A stretch of DNA of 64,000 bases from the NCBI GenBank assembly GCA_023897205.1, contig JAHWDD010000012.1, forward strand, positions 372,001 through 436,000, written 5' to 3'. Source of the DNA: Exophiala sp. HKRS030. Taxonomy: Eukaryota > Ascomycota > Eurotiomycetes > Chaetothyriales > Herpotrichiellaceae. Below are positions 24,198 through 35,157 of the stretch, one piece after another. The notes under the pieces were generated by a model that saw only the letters and a list, made by a program, of their open reading frames with translations, was not told the origin of the DNA and did not search any database. The stretch's first letter is position 1, and each line of letters begins with the position of its first letter. The translations under genes and the position numbers were made by a program.

Positions 24198-25799
24198 TTA
24201 TTGACACGTCCAACTACCAGCCGCGGTCACTTCACCCTCGCCGTCATATTTAGCCCTCTTGGGATATAAACAGATTGGTCTCTGAGAGATCACACCATTG
24301 AAGTCTGGCTGAGTGACGCCGAGTAAACTGTCCGGGGCTCGTCCGTGTTCCACCCAATCCACCAAGTTTTCGAACGTCTGACCGGGGAAAAACCCCGGGC
24401 CACCTAGGCAATGACCTATCCCCGGAGGTTGGAAGTATCGATAATAGTCCCGCACGTCCGGGTCGTGAGCTTCGACGGACTGATAGTAATCTTGAGACTC
24501 TGCCGTGGGGATGTTGTCGTCGGCCATGCCTTGCCAAGTGATCATCTTGCCCCCGGCGTCACGGAATTTTGACAAATCAGGATTGTCCGCACTCAAGATG
24601 CCACGGTAGAGGGCGTTTTCGGGGGACTTGAGTTGCTCGTACATTTGCTGGACGTTATAGTTTGTTCGCCAGTCGTAAGCCGGGTCGTGCTTGAGCATAC
24701 AAGCCAGCCACTGGACAGAAGGGCCAAAGGGGACCGGCTCGGGCTCGGCCACTCCCGAGGGGCTGTTGGTGGTTGTTGTTGTAGTTGTGGTATTCATGAG
24801 TCCTCCCAGCTGGGCTTGTTGTCCAAATCCCAACCACAGGGCCGTTCCGCTTTGTTCGACCGGGTACCAAGCACCCTTGGCACCAATGGCGGCGATGCGT
24901 GAAATGTTGACGACATGCCCCTCAGAGCTGGTTCCGCACGGGATCGACCGTCCCACCATGGTGAGAGGGTCAAGGTCGCACAGCTCGGGGGCGCTGATGA
25001 TGCCGTCGGTGACGCCGTCCTTTGGGTCGCAAGCTTCGACGGCCGCAGCGGTCAGGGCGTCCAATTCACATTGGTTTGGGAAGCCGTCGTGTTGGTCCAG
25101 CAGATTGACCATGGGGTACAACATCTGAATAGCAATGTCGTTCCATTTCAAGGCGGGAGCGGAGGCGAGGATGCCGTCGAAATCCTCGGGGTAGTTCTGG
25201 GCGATGGCCAAACCTTGCCTCCCACCTGTGGAACAACCAGTGTAGTAGGAATAAGAAACGTTTTTACCGTAAAAGTCTTTTGTCAGGGTCTTGCCCATGA
25301 CCGCAGCTTCGTGTAGGCTGTTTTGGGCAAAGTCCAGGACGTTGTAGAGGTTGGGGTTCTGGTCTTCGTACAGACCCCAGACGGAAAGGTCGGTCAGGCT
25401 GTTGTGGCCGCCATCGGTGGAAACGCTGGCGTAACCGTCGGATAGGGCTCCCGTCATGGCCGTGTACAACAATCCCGTGACGAGCCCACCTCCGCCCGTC
25501 ATCTGGAGCCGACCGTTCCAATCCGAGGGATCAAGTGGCAGCCAGAGCTGGGTGTTGATGGTGTCGTTCCACCCAGGGTGTGTCGAAGTCACCGTGACGT
25601 TGCAGAAGCTGACGTCTGTCACGTTACGGGCCTCGTGAGAGGTATACAATCCCTGGGGAATCTCGAGAGACCAATTGTTGACCACGTGCGCACTGATGGA
25701 CGATATGCCGAGTCCTGATATGTTGGGATTGTGGAAAGTTTGTGGAATGCAGTTTAATGCTGCTGCGGCGGCACCGACGACGATGGAGGGAGGCGCCAT
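24198..25799 (-). CDS. Tannase / feruloyl esterase family hydrolase
   Basis: Single exon, 533 residues. The protein releases phenolic acids from esters (gallate from tannins or ferulate from plant cell walls) and acts outside the cell. The start is the ATG before APPSIVVGAAAAALNC, a short hydrophobic stretch that could be a signal peptide; an earlier GTG in the same frame is not credible. The nucleophile elbow is GCSTGG with Ser190. A glycine-rich MTGGGGLVTG oxyanion segment precedes it. The C-terminal GIGHCLGG carries the catalytic His next to a Cys, the family's CS-D-HC arrangement. Several N-x-T/S sites fit secretion. A run of eight threonines (ACC/ACA repeat, about 24774-24797) lies in the lid region. 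It is convergent with the DUF2183 gene. Confidence 0.93.
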   Translation of the reverse strand: MAPPSIVVGAAAAALNCIPQTFHNPNISGLGISSISAHVVNNWSLEIPQGLYTSHEARNVTDVSFCNVTVTSTHPGWNDTINTQLWLPLDPSDWNGRLQMTGGGGLVTGLLYTAMTGALSDGYASVSTDGGHNSLTDLSVWGLYEDQNPNLYNVLDFAQNSLHEAAVMGKTLTKDFYGKNVSYSYYTGCSTGGRQGLAIAQNYPEDFDGILASAPALKWNDIAIQMLYPMVNLLDQHDGFPNQCELDALTAAAVEACDPKDGVTDGIISAPELCDLDPLTMVGRSIPCGTSSEGHVVNISRIAAIGAKGAWYPVEQSGTALWLGFGQQAQLGGLMNTTTTTTTTNSPSGVAEPEPVPFGPSVQWLACMLKHDPAYDWRTNYNVQQMYEQLKSPENALYRGILSADNPDLSKFRDAGGKMITWQGMADDNIPTAESQDYYQSVEAHDPDVRDYYRYFQPPGIGHCLGGPGFFPGQTFENLVDWVEHGRAPDSLLGVTQPDFNGVISQRPICLYPKRAKYDGEGEVTAAGSWTCQ

Positions 25800-26448
25800 G
25801 AGGGAAGATAGTGATATTTTCAAGGGCAGATATTGAAAAAAAGAAATGAGATTTGGAATCGAGTCATGTTTTTTTTCTTTCACGAGCTACAAGAGAGCCC
25901 ATCCTTACCTTTTTAACATTGTGATATTCGACCGTGGTTTCCTTACACCATCGGTACCGAAAGAGTTCTTTTTACGATCCGGGCGGATGAGTTGACCAAC
26001 TCTCTGCTTTGGTCGTTGAGGAAATGGTAACGCGGGGTCCCCGCAAAAAAAAATGAAGTCGGACAGCGGATATAGAGGGCGGATGTAGCAGCATGGTAGA
26101 CTCCAAGGTTCAAACACAACGGTTCAGAGACTGCATCTCACTTTCACGGGGCACAAGGATCACGAGCAGTCGTACTCCGTACTTCGTGCTCTGTACGAGT
26201 AAGTCATACTCGGTACTCTGTAGAATCAAGCGAACTTCGTAAAGTTTCACCACGGCCGGACTTACACTCGGATTTAAGATCACTTGTGAAGGAACAATAC
26301 GGCAACTGCGCCGACATATTGCCCCTCTACTGTACTCCGTACGGAGTAAAGTACTCGGCCCTCTTCGACTTTATCCCACCTTGTTCTCCAACAAACGATA
26401 CACGACCATGAAGCTGACTGTCACACTTTTGTTCTGGCCGCCGACTTG
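25800..26448. other. Divergent promoter with palindromic ACTCCGTA elements
   Basis: Between the tannase gene and a Zn2Cys6 gene. It holds TACTCCGTA at 26173-26181 and the perfect 16-base palindrome TACTCCGTACGGAGTA at 26333-26348, with related TACTCGG and CTGTAC variants between them. Confidence 0.5.
26333..26348. repeat. 16-base palindrome TACTCCGTACGGAGTA
   Basis: A perfect inverted repeat about 100 bases upstream of a Zn2Cys6 start codon. Half-copies (TACTCCGTA) recur in intergenic DNA across the window. Confidence 0.8.
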
Positions 26449-28606
26449 ATGGCTGGAAAGGGCCTCAGGCTCCCCAAGGCCTGTGAACATTGTCGGCAAA
26501 CGAAGAAGAAATGCCGCCCTCCATTGCCTTGCCAATCATGTACTCGATTGGGCTTGAATTGTGTGGTCCGCTCTAAAGCCAGGTACGGTGCCTTTTCTTA
26601 CCTTTTATGCAACTCTGTGATCTGAAGGGATACCCAGACCCCTCCGAACACCCAAGCTCGCAACCTCCCCACCACATTCTCTGCTGGAAGAAGAGGATGC
26701 AAGCCCTTACCTTCCGGCGGGCTCCGTACACTCAGCAGCATCGAGTCATTCTCCGGCCACTGAAGGACCTCGACCTGTGTCTCGATCCAAGGCGCAAGAC
26801 CCTTTCGACCTGATTCGTCTGCTTGTCATCCGCGAAGCGTCCCAGAGGCAGTGTAAGTCGATTCATGTGCCCATCAGGCACGTTTCTAATATTCGAGGCC
26901 AGACGTTACGTCGTTGTGCGAGCTCCCCGAACCGCAATCCACATCGTCCTCCAGCATGGTCGGGCTTAGACCTCTGGGTCAAACCAGTGTCCTTTCCAGC
27001 GTCGCTGACCTGACGCTCTTGGACATTCTGCAAATGCTCGATGCTGCCGGTGAATCTCGAGGCTTGCCTATTGACCTCCTCGACCTGTACCAGCTGCGAC
27101 AAGCGGCCATCGAGCTGTTCAATCACTCGCCCAATCATCCACATCTTGGCTATATTGACCTTCGCGGCGGGAAAGTTCCCCTTGATCAACTTAGCCTTCT
27201 TTTCGCTGCTCTGGCTCTTCACAATTTCCCCAACCCCAATTCTCACATCTTCGAAGCCTTCTTCGAACTTTCAACCATGTTGATGGACAATTACGCCGGA
27301 GAGCCAACGCTGGATGTAGTGTCTGCTCTCTACTTACAACATACTTGTGTGCTTCGAACGGGCACTGGGACTAGAGGACAGGCTTTGATTGCTCATGCTG
27401 TAAAGGCGGCGCACGATCTAGGCATTCATCGTGCTTGCCAAGATGTCAATCTCCAGTCTTTACGGATATATCTGATGATCTACTTTGCCGACCAGTAAGT
27501 AAGGGAATGGCCAAAGACTTTTCGGCACTAATGACTGGCAGATATTCCGCACTGACGCACAGTACGGCCTCGTGTATCAAGACGACCGACATAGCACCGG
27601 ATCTCTTCGCCCCTCTCCTCATGAAATATCCACGTCTCAATAGACTGGTGCAGTATGTATCGCTCAACGGCCAGGTTCTGGAATCACTGCACACTCGACC
27701 TTACACATATAACAACGTTATCGATCTAGAGTCTATCATGGGACGAGTTTGTGCACGCATTGGGAAGCCCAGGTCCGGGGAGGTGCAGAAAGGGGAGACT
27801 TTTGAGTACCAGTACGAAGTTCTGGTTCAGATACATATTTTCTGGTAAGACATTGCGGTGGTGCCAGAGGGCGTGCTTTGACCGGCTTGTCTGACAATCA
27901 CTTTAGGTCGCGGATCATGCTACGAGCACCGCTTCTTCTCTCAGAAGAACACTGGATCTCATCTTTGAGTGTTTGCCTCCGTGCAGCGCAAAATGTGTTG
28001 TCGATTTATTTTGACATTTATAGCCCCGTAATCACGTTGATGGCGACCACTACCCTGCAATCTTTCGATGATGCTCTAGGCAGACAGTTACAGTCCACCA
28101 TTATATTGCCGCCAACCTGGCGCCAAGTTCGCCGGATCTCGACTTCCGTTTTCATCACCATCTATGGATACTGGAAAGGAGAGGCTTCTTACGAAGAAAC
28201 TGCTCGCTCAGCCGCCATGGCGGTCGCCCTTCTCGAATTCCAACGGACCAGATGGAGAGGTACAGTCCAACCCGCGATATCAACGGTTCGAGACCTCGTC
28301 ACATCTAGCGCCTTGCAGATTGGACCGTTCATGCAGCAGCTCGTGCCAAAAGCAACCAATGCCTACCTGAAAATCATGTCAGAGGGGACTTCAGGAGACG
28401 AAGAGCATGACAACTATCTCACTCCCCGTGAGAAAGACCCGGCCCAGACAGGTTTCGAGCAGCTCGACCCCACGCTGGCAACAACGTGGTGGGAACAGAA
28501 CGACCTACACAGCATTTTTAATACCGTACCCAGTTTTGACTTCTCAAATTTCGGACTCTGGGACGAACCCATTCGAGATTCTGAAAGCACCCACTTCACC
28601 TCATGA
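26449..28606 (+). CDS. Zn2Cys6 transcription factor
   Basis: Five exons: 26449..26582, 26638..26852, 26903..27494, 27542..27844 and 27907..28606, giving 647 residues. The zinc cluster is at the extreme N-terminus: CEHCRQTKKKC, then CQSCTRLGLNC, fitting CX2CX6CX5CX2CX6C (residues 12-38). A Ser/Pro-rich linker follows in exon 2. Exons 3-5 carry a fungal_trans-like helical region (AHAVKAAHDLGIHRAC, then the NRLVQYVSLNG and SEEHWISS segments). Introns are 47-62 bases and all junctions keep frame. It diverges from the tannase gene, which could be a target, but I saw no shared binding motif. The regulatory target is unknown. Confidence 0.87.
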
Positions 28607-28780
28607 CATCGAATCCATGGGTCATGTGCTATGAGAAAGTACAGCTCCGAAGGGTGATTTAACTTTCTGGTTTGTATAACCGCCTAGTGTGCGCTGACCT
28701 CTATATCCGCTCCACCATAATATCCGACAGACTCAACCGAAAGACAATCCGCCACCAGACAGGCTCCAGGGTTAATCATC

Positions 28781-29238
28781 GTGGTGTCCCTCGAACACAT
28801 CCTCACTTCCAACGAGCGCATCTCCTCAACGTTTCCCGACGGTCTCGTGGCCATCTTCATTAGAGGAACGAGTGGCATTGGCGAGTACAAGGTGACCACC
28901 CTCGCAAAGCATGCGGCCAAGCTGAGGGTCTATCTTGTCGGTCGATCTCAAGCGTCGGCAGACCGCACCATTGCAGCCGTGGAGAAATTGAACCCTGCGG
29001 CTAGACTTGCATTCCATCGCGCCGACGTTCCCTTGCAGGGCAACGACGTGTCGGCAACGGGATCTGACTGCAAACAAGAGCAGCGCGGTGTATACTCTCA
29101 GTGACAAGTGCGAGGGTGTGTCGGCAAAGGTGGAGGAACTCCTGGCGAACATGCGTTCCGAGGGCACGGCGGACAAGGTTGTGGGATGCTCTCGTGGCGG
29201 ATTTTGAAAAGGTGACGGGATTTCAGTCGCCACCATAG
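28781..29238 (+). pseudogene. Decayed short-chain dehydrogenase
   Basis: Remnant of a fungal short-chain dehydrogenase. The 5' part keeps the N-terminal block of the family (VSLEHILTSNERISSTFPDG, then the nucleotide-binding GTSGIGEY, RVYLVGRS and FHRADVPL), but the expected ATG is GTG. About residue 95 the similarity stops and the frame reaches a stop at 29102. The 3' part resumes in another frame with the family's C-terminal pattern (KVEELLANMRSEGTADKV) and, after one more shift, WDALVADFEKVTG up to TAG 29236-29238. The central catalytic region (YxxxK) is missing. So it has a lost start, a large internal deletion and two frame breaks. I am fairly sure of the N-terminal family and less sure of the C-terminal piece. 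Confidence 0.65.
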
Positions 29239-29684
29239 ATTGACGCTACTTCGTGGCTCTTGATCTTTGGCGATATAGGGCATTTCATGGAAGATGGAAC
29301 GACGTCGAAACTCGTCTACGACACCCATCTCACTCACTTCGCAGCCGACCTGACTAAAGGCTTGCCGACGACATTCACATCTTTAGTTCACCATATGCAT
29401 TCCACTTGCGGTCCGACCAAGCCTTTAGGTCGTAGACGAAAGGTGCGGGTCATTGGTGGCTTGTTAAAACGACCTATAATTTCGTTCCTTGTCAAGGTAA
29501 AAAGTCACGTAAGCGATGAACCAGCATACTCCTGGTGCCGAAGATCAATTTAGGTGGGTTTTCGTCCATAGCCATCCTCCTCCTCCTATTGAACCCGTTG
29601 GCCGAACCTCATCCCTCTGTGAGCTGTACGTCCACCCATTACGGTGCGGCCTTGACCGGGTCAATCCTGACAGTAGGATCCGCT
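29239..29684. other. Intergenic after pseudogene
   Basis: About 445 bases between the dehydrogenase remnant and the 3' end of the monoamine oxidase gene. No gene or repeat was recognised. Confidence 0.35.
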
Positions 29685-31046
29685 TCAACGGCCGTGATTC
29701 AAAATCTCGAGGATCTCGCCGGCGGCACGCTGACCAGACCGGACGGCGCCCTCCATGTACCCGCTCCAAGCCGTCGCGACCTCTGTGCCTGCCCAGTGCA
29801 CCCGCCCGACCGGCTTCCGCATCCACCGACCGAAACCTGTCCAGACGCCAGGCCCCATGCCCGCCACGGGGCAGCCCGTCGACCACGGCTCGTTGCACAT
29901 GCTGTGGACGGACATCTTGGTGGGCTTTGCGGCTCTCGGTCCATAGCAAGCCACCAACTCTTGAAGCGCGACCTTCTTGCGGGCGTGCTCGTCCATGTCG
30001 GCGAAGCGGTGGGCTCTCGAGCTGACGACGAACCCCATGAGCACGCCTCGGCTGCCATCCTCGGGCGAGAAATCGAAGATGATGCCGAGCATGCCGTCCG
30101 GACTCGCGACCTCCCCCCTCAGTCCCTCGGCGCGCCAGAAAGGCTCGGGGTAAGAGGCGAAGACCTTCCAGGTTGCGCCCATGGGCATGTGTTGTAGCAG
30201 CTGGACCTTGGGCGAAGGCAGAGCCGGCTCGAACTGCACCTGCAAGACCAGTGGGGGCGGGATGGCGAAGATGACGCGGCGAGCAGTGTAGACCGCGGTC
30301 TTTGTGTGGACGATCACCTCTGGACCGCTCGTCTGGTCGACCCGAGTGACAGGCTCGCCCAGGTGCACCATCTCGCCCAGTCGCTCGTGGATCCCGTTGG
30401 CAATGGCCTGCCCTCCACCATTGATCAGCTGCTGCTGAGCGCCGTGCTCGCTCGTGCTGAGCACCGTCAGACTCACGCCGGCCTTGGAGTACCACAGGCC
30501 ATGCAGGAGGCTGATGCGCGACGCCGGAGCGCCCCAGATGCATTCGACCGCGAGACGCATCATGTCTCTGGCCGAGCGTGTCCAGACGTGCCTCCGCATC
30601 CACTGTTCGACGGTCATGTTGTCCAACTCTTGCGCGTTTGGCGTCTTCCACGGTTCTTCGAGGTCGGCCGTCGCCGCCATCGCCTCGAACTTCTTGATGG
30701 CCACACCGAGGTCGAGCACCGACCATGGCGCCACGGGAGGTATGAAGCCGGAATACCGGTGGGCGCGCTTCCGATAGTAGAGGACGCTTTTACCTTTGGT
30801 CGGGACATTGAATGTATGGACGTCGAACTCTTTGGCCAGCGCGTGCATCTGTGGCTGTTGCACTCCCAGATACGAGCCGCCATAGTCTTCGTAGGTGCCG
30901 TCGGGAAAGTGTTTCGTCCAGACGCGGCCGCCAACGCGGTCGCGGGCCTCGAGGACCAGAACTTCCCTGCCTGCTTCGTGGAGGGTCTTTGCAGCGGCAA
31001 GGCCAGCATAGCCGGCGCCCACCACAATGCAGTCGTACAGAGTCAT
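29685..31046 (-). CDS. Flavin-containing monoamine oxidase family protein
   Basis: Single exon, 453 residues. An FAD-dependent oxidase of the amine oxidase family that oxidises an amine to an imine/aldehyde with release of H2O2. The FAD dinucleotide fold is at the very N-terminus (CIVVGAGYAGLAAAKTL, residues about 6-22, then LEARDRVGGRVWT). The middle holds LINGGGQAIANGI and the substrate-domain IPPPLVLQVQFEP. The C-terminal FAD motif is VHWAGTEVATAWSGYMEGAVRSG. A Cys in EPWSTGCPVAGM sits where MAO-type enzymes bind FAD covalently. There is no membrane anchor, so it is soluble or peroxisomal; the C-terminus NHGR is not a PTS1. The gene is intronless and GC-rich (a sampled line at 30061 is 65% G+C). 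Confidence 0.92.
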   Translation of the reverse strand: MTLYDCIVVGAGYAGLAAAKTLHEAGREVLVLEARDRVGGRVWTKHFPDGTYEDYGGSYLGVQQPQMHALAKEFDVHTFNVPTKGKSVLYYRKRAHRYSGFIPPVAPWSVLDLGVAIKKFEAMAATADLEEPWKTPNAQELDNMTVEQWMRRHVWTRSARDMMRLAVECIWGAPASRISLLHGLWYSKAGVSLTVLSTSEHGAQQQLINGGGQAIANGIHERLGEMVHLGEPVTRVDQTSGPEVIVHTKTAVYTARRVIFAIPPPLVLQVQFEPALPSPKVQLLQHMPMGATWKVFASYPEPFWRAEGLRGEVASPDGMLGIIFDFSPEDGSRGVLMGFVVSSRAHRFADMDEHARKKVALQELVACYGPRAAKPTKMSVHSMCNEPWSTGCPVAGMGPGVWTGFGRWMRKPVGRVHWAGTEVATAWSGYMEGAVRSGQRAAGEILEILNHGR

Positions 31047-31832
31047 GTGAAATCAAGGCGAGGCTTTGAAATCGTCAAAAGGTTTTCCAAAAGAGCCGGC
31101 AACAGAACAAAGGAGTGACCCGGGTGCCATGGCGAGGAACAGCGCAGGGGATGAGGGCATTATATCAATCGTTGCCCTCAGGATCTGAGGATGGTGTCCC
31201 GAGGTCTGTGAACAACGAAACGCACAACCGCAGTCCGTTTCGATAACTCTAGAGTGTACCGTATGCTGTAGGGCCCGGCGTAGATTAGATGCAGGGCAAG
31301 ATCAGTCCGAACGGCCGGCAAGGGCCAGCATTGAAGGAAGCAATGCAAGGATCGTGGGCTAGATAAGATGCGAGTAGATGATCTAATCTTTGCGGCGGGG
31401 TTCTGCACGGGGCCTCACTAGCCATTGGCTGGCCGCAGACTTGACAGGACACTAGGTGCTATTCTGGCTTCCTGGTGGTGGCTCCGGAACCAGTCGCATT
31501 GCCGGTCGTACTCCGTATAGCTATACGGTCGGGGGCTCGCCCTCGCGCTCGGAGCCTCGTGGAACCCCGAACCACCAACGTGCGGCGTCCACGGTATGGA
31601 GGCACTGCTGAGAGAGATAGAGAAACGAAACCCCTTTTGGATACGCCTGATCCGTTGCTGGTCGTAAGTATACAAAGATATAAAATTAGTTGATTGACGC
31701 ACCGGCTGAAGACCAAGTTACTTCTCTCCCTACAGTCGCCCGGCCGTTTTCATTCTGTGCCTTTGCTCGTCTGGCCTAGGCACTATTCACCAAACAGTCT
31801 TTCGCCAAAGTCCAGCAGAGACCACCATAATC
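31047..31832. other. Divergent promoter, monoamine oxidase / RTA1
   Basis: Holds TACTCCGTA (31509-31517) fused to a perfect 16-base palindrome, CCGTATAGCTATACGG (31513-31528). No gene is evident. Confidence 0.45.
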
Positions 31833-32800
31833 ATGAGCGCTACTGCAACGAGTGGCAGCAGCACGCCGGTGACACCGCAGGCGACGCCCAGCGACACCGC
31901 TAATTGCACCCTCGACACCTGTCCGCTCGATTCGTCCTTCTACATGTACCGCATCAACCTGGTGCCCAACGTCGCATTCCTGGCCTTCTTCTCATGCTCC
32001 CTTCTGGCCTTCATCTGCGTATATGCCTTGACGAGACGATGGTTCTCCTTCCTGGTGGCGATGGCACTCGGCACCGTGTGTGAGATCATCGGATATATGG
32101 GCCGTATACTCTCACACCACAATCAATGGGAAGAGAACTACTTCCTGATCCAGATTATCTGTCTCACCATCGGCCCTGCCTTCTTTTCAGCAGGCATCTA
32201 CCTCTGTCTGTCTCATATTGTTGGACTCTTTGGTCCTGAGCATTCCAGGATCCCTGCGACCTGGTATCCCAAGATGGTAAGTACCCGATCTCGAGTGTTG
32301 GAGCGGGCTTTGACCGAATCCATGAGTAGTTCATTCCCTGTGACATTGTTGCTCTGATCCTTCAGGCCACTGGCGGTGCCATTGCGGCCATTGCCTTGGG
32401 AGATGGCACAAGCTTGGACACTGGTGACAACATCATGATTGCTGGGTTGTCGTTCCAGGTCTTGACCTTACTCATCTTCATCGTCATTTGCGTGGACTTC
32501 GGATTCAGGGTCTGGAAAGGGCAAAAAGTTGGCAAAGAGGCACACTCAGAGCCTACAACAAAACCCCCCACTGTCTCGTGGCAGGTCAAAGGCTTCCTTG
32601 CGGCTGTCGCTCTGTCAACTTTCACCATTTTCTGGCGATGCACATATCGAGTTGCAGAACTGAGCCGCGGCTGGACAGGTCCGATCACGCGCCGTCAAGA
32701 TCTCTTCGTCTGGTTCGAAGGATTCCTCATCTCTATTGCGGTGGCGGCACTGGAAGTCTTTCATCCATCACTGTGCCTAAGAGAGAATCGGACAGATTGA
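31833..32800 (+). CDS. RTA1-like membrane protein
   Basis: Seven-helix fungal membrane protein of the RTA1/RSB1 family, linked to resistance to 7-aminocholesterol and to release of long-chain bases. Two exons, 31833..32276 and 32330..32800, give 304 residues. The 53-base intron (GTAAGT, GAGTAG) joins WYPKM to FIPCDIVALILQ, a family-typical stretch. The N-terminus is a short Ser/Thr-rich outside tail with two cysteines in ANCTLDTCPLD. Family motifs are EIIGYMGR in helix 3, LTIGPAFFSAGIYLCLSHIV and the conserved FRCTYR-like FWRCTYRVAELSRGW near the end. The substrate is not known. Confidence 0.92.
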
Positions 32801-33007
32801 TCGACTGGGATTGCCCTTAGAGCAATAGGCGCCGAGAGAACCATTCACCAGTCATAGTGAAATCCCCAAATGGTTTCAGAGTTTCATTCATAATGCAGCT
32901 ATGCTGATCGGCCGGCTCCGAAGCTTCTCATGGGGTGGTGGGTGGGGTGGATGGTTCAAACCCAAGGCTTATATCTAGACGGACCGGCAGCACCTCGCAG
33001 TATCAAC

Positions 33008-34583
33008 TTAAGCGACAACAATTTCGAGATTGTAGCGTTCCATGATGACCTGGACACCTACAGGCCCAAATAAGCAGGCGTTACTATGGGACTCTTGGTT
33101 CCATAGAAGCTCCAGCAAGAGCATAACCTTGTCGATTAGTGCCATCCTGAACGGCGATCCGGCTATGATGTCTCGAAGCATTTGTTGCTGGTCAGGATCC
33201 GAGAGCCATGATCCCACGATTACTAACGGCCAAAGCATGTTTGACAACAGCTGAGCCTGAGCATCGTATGACAGAAGACGTTGAGTTATTAGGAGGAGAG
33301 AGTCTAGCTCAGGCTGCAACTTGGTCATGATCTCGTCATCTGCCACAGGTGAGCCATGAAATGCACTGTGCAGGAATATCAATAACACGTGTTTGTGTAC
33401 GTCGGCGGCCGTCGACAACTGCTCCGCCCATTCATCCTCCATTTTGAGGCCTGCAGGGGTCTGCCAAGTGCATATTCTTCGCTCCAGAGATGCATATTTC
33501 GCATAGCTGTCAAATGAGACTGTGCCTTGATTCCGCTCCTGCAACCGCTGTTGGCCGAGAGCACAAATGCTGGGAATCATTCTGAACAAGCCCTGGGAAA
33601 GTCCAAAAAAGGTGCTGCTGGAATTTTGCTGCATAATATGCTCCAATGAGGGAAGCCAATGGTCCGTTGACGACCCGTGGAAGGGGTGGTCACTTTTGAA
33701 AGTAAAGTTTGAGACCAGATTCAGATAGACATACCACTCAACAAGGAAGGATTTGATAGCATCGTTGTCGAAGCTGGAAGATGCTGTAAGTGCGGCTGAA
33801 ACAAGTGGTTGACTTGCTCGCAAGTGGAGGGCAGCTGCGCCATGGTCGTTGCCATTGATAGCCTAACAAGCCCCAGAATCAGCATGTACAGCAGTAATGA
33901 TAATGGGATCTCACCTCTACGAGGGTCAGCAGCAGGGTTGCCAGCAAGAACCTGATACTCTGACCTGCGTCGCTGTGTGAAATTTCACGCCTGAGCTGAG
34001 AGAGAGCAAGGGCATAGTGCTTGCGATACAAATAATTGTACTTGTGGTCGGCGTCCGCATAGGTTCGGTGAGCCCCGGTCATAGCCAGAACGCAGTTGAG
34101 TATCAGATCGTCAGAAAGCGCCCGGGGCAGGACGCATGACAGGAATGGATTATCGGCCTTCCGGCTGGATACGAGTACATTGGCAGTGTTGAGGATGTAG
34201 TATTCAAAAAGTGAACGAGAGCTGGCATCTGCGAGAATTCCTTCAGGCCGCCATGGAAGTGGTTTCGGGACTGTCATGTTCGTAGATGGTGCAGTGGAAT
34301 CTCCGGTAGATGATTTGTTCAGTTGGATTGCGCGGGTGGTGGCCATAGTAGTCGCTGGTTTCCCATGGTTCCGAGCGTCCGCTGTCGAGGTCCGTCTGGT
34401 TTCAGCTGGCCAGGAGCAGGCGAGACTCCTGTGAAGACAATTGTCACATGTGGGTTGCTTCTCGTCACATTTTCTGTGGCGCGTGCGGCAGGTCAGACAG
34501 CCCGTCTTGGTTCGAGACTTCCTTGGTCGTAGCTGCAGATGCAGCGGTAACGTTTGAGGCTGAATGGTGGGAGCCTCCGCCAT
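33008..34583 (-). CDS. Zn2Cys6 transcription factor (fungal_trans_2 type)
   Basis: Two exons, complement(33008..33862, 33915..34583), give 507 residues. The 52-base intron (GTGAGA, TTGTTAG) joins LLLTLVE to AINGNDHGAAALHLR. The zinc cluster CLTCRTRHRKCDEKQPTCDNCLHRSLAC is at residues 29-56, after a basic stretch (RPRKSRTKTG). From about residue 120 (SRSLFEYYILNTANVL) to the end it matches the helical fungal_trans_2 layout, including the HGAAALHLRA and PFFxx-type segments. It diverges from eIF3k, 574 bases away, and its 3' end faces the RTA1 gene. No target can be read from the context. Confidence 0.88.
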
Positions 34584-35157
34584 GAGCTGTCGAGCTCATC
34601 TGAGCGATGAAAAAGCACTTCCTGGACAAAGCACGCGGACCCTTATCGTTGCAGAGTCCGCGCTCTTCGAGGCTCTCAAAGAACGTGACGGGAAGTTCTC
34701 TCGACCCCCAGATAGGTCATGCTGGAGCCTGGAGTTTCCGCTGAGCTTTGGCCTAGGTCGCAAGGATCCGTGACTCCGGCGACAGCAGTACAGGGTTCAC
34801 ATCGCTGTGATTCCGTTAGGCTCCGGTGTATGTGCTAGACATGGCCAACTCACGAAAGTCAATAGAGGCAATGGGGGTGAAGGTGACTTGGAAGGGGAGC
34901 CCAAACTGTATTTGTAGGCGACAGCTAAATGCCATATGGTGGAGAGCAAGGCTCGCGCTCAGCGAGGGGAGCCAAGAGCGAGGATAGGGCGGCGTCATCG
35001 CCGTTCGAAAACAGTGTAAATCCGCTTGGCAAAACCCGCCACAACCTGCCGCATGTAGGGGAGAGCGCACTCGGCTGCGAAATTCCTTCAAGAAAGTTGA
35101 ACAGCAACCAACCTTTTCCTGATCCGCAACCCCAGATCATCGTCGCAGTCCTTCAAG
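34584..35157. other. Divergent promoter, Zn2Cys6 / eIF3k
   Basis: A 574-base shared upstream region with no motif that I recognise. Confidence 0.35.

Noticed and set aside
25800..25883. N-terminal extension of the tannase-like protein
   Set aside because: It would start at GTG and run through an A/T-rich leader; ATG 25799 gives a plausible secretion signal.
32953..32963. GGTTCAAACCC resembling a tRNA B box
   Set aside because: No A box or cloverleaf can be drawn around it.
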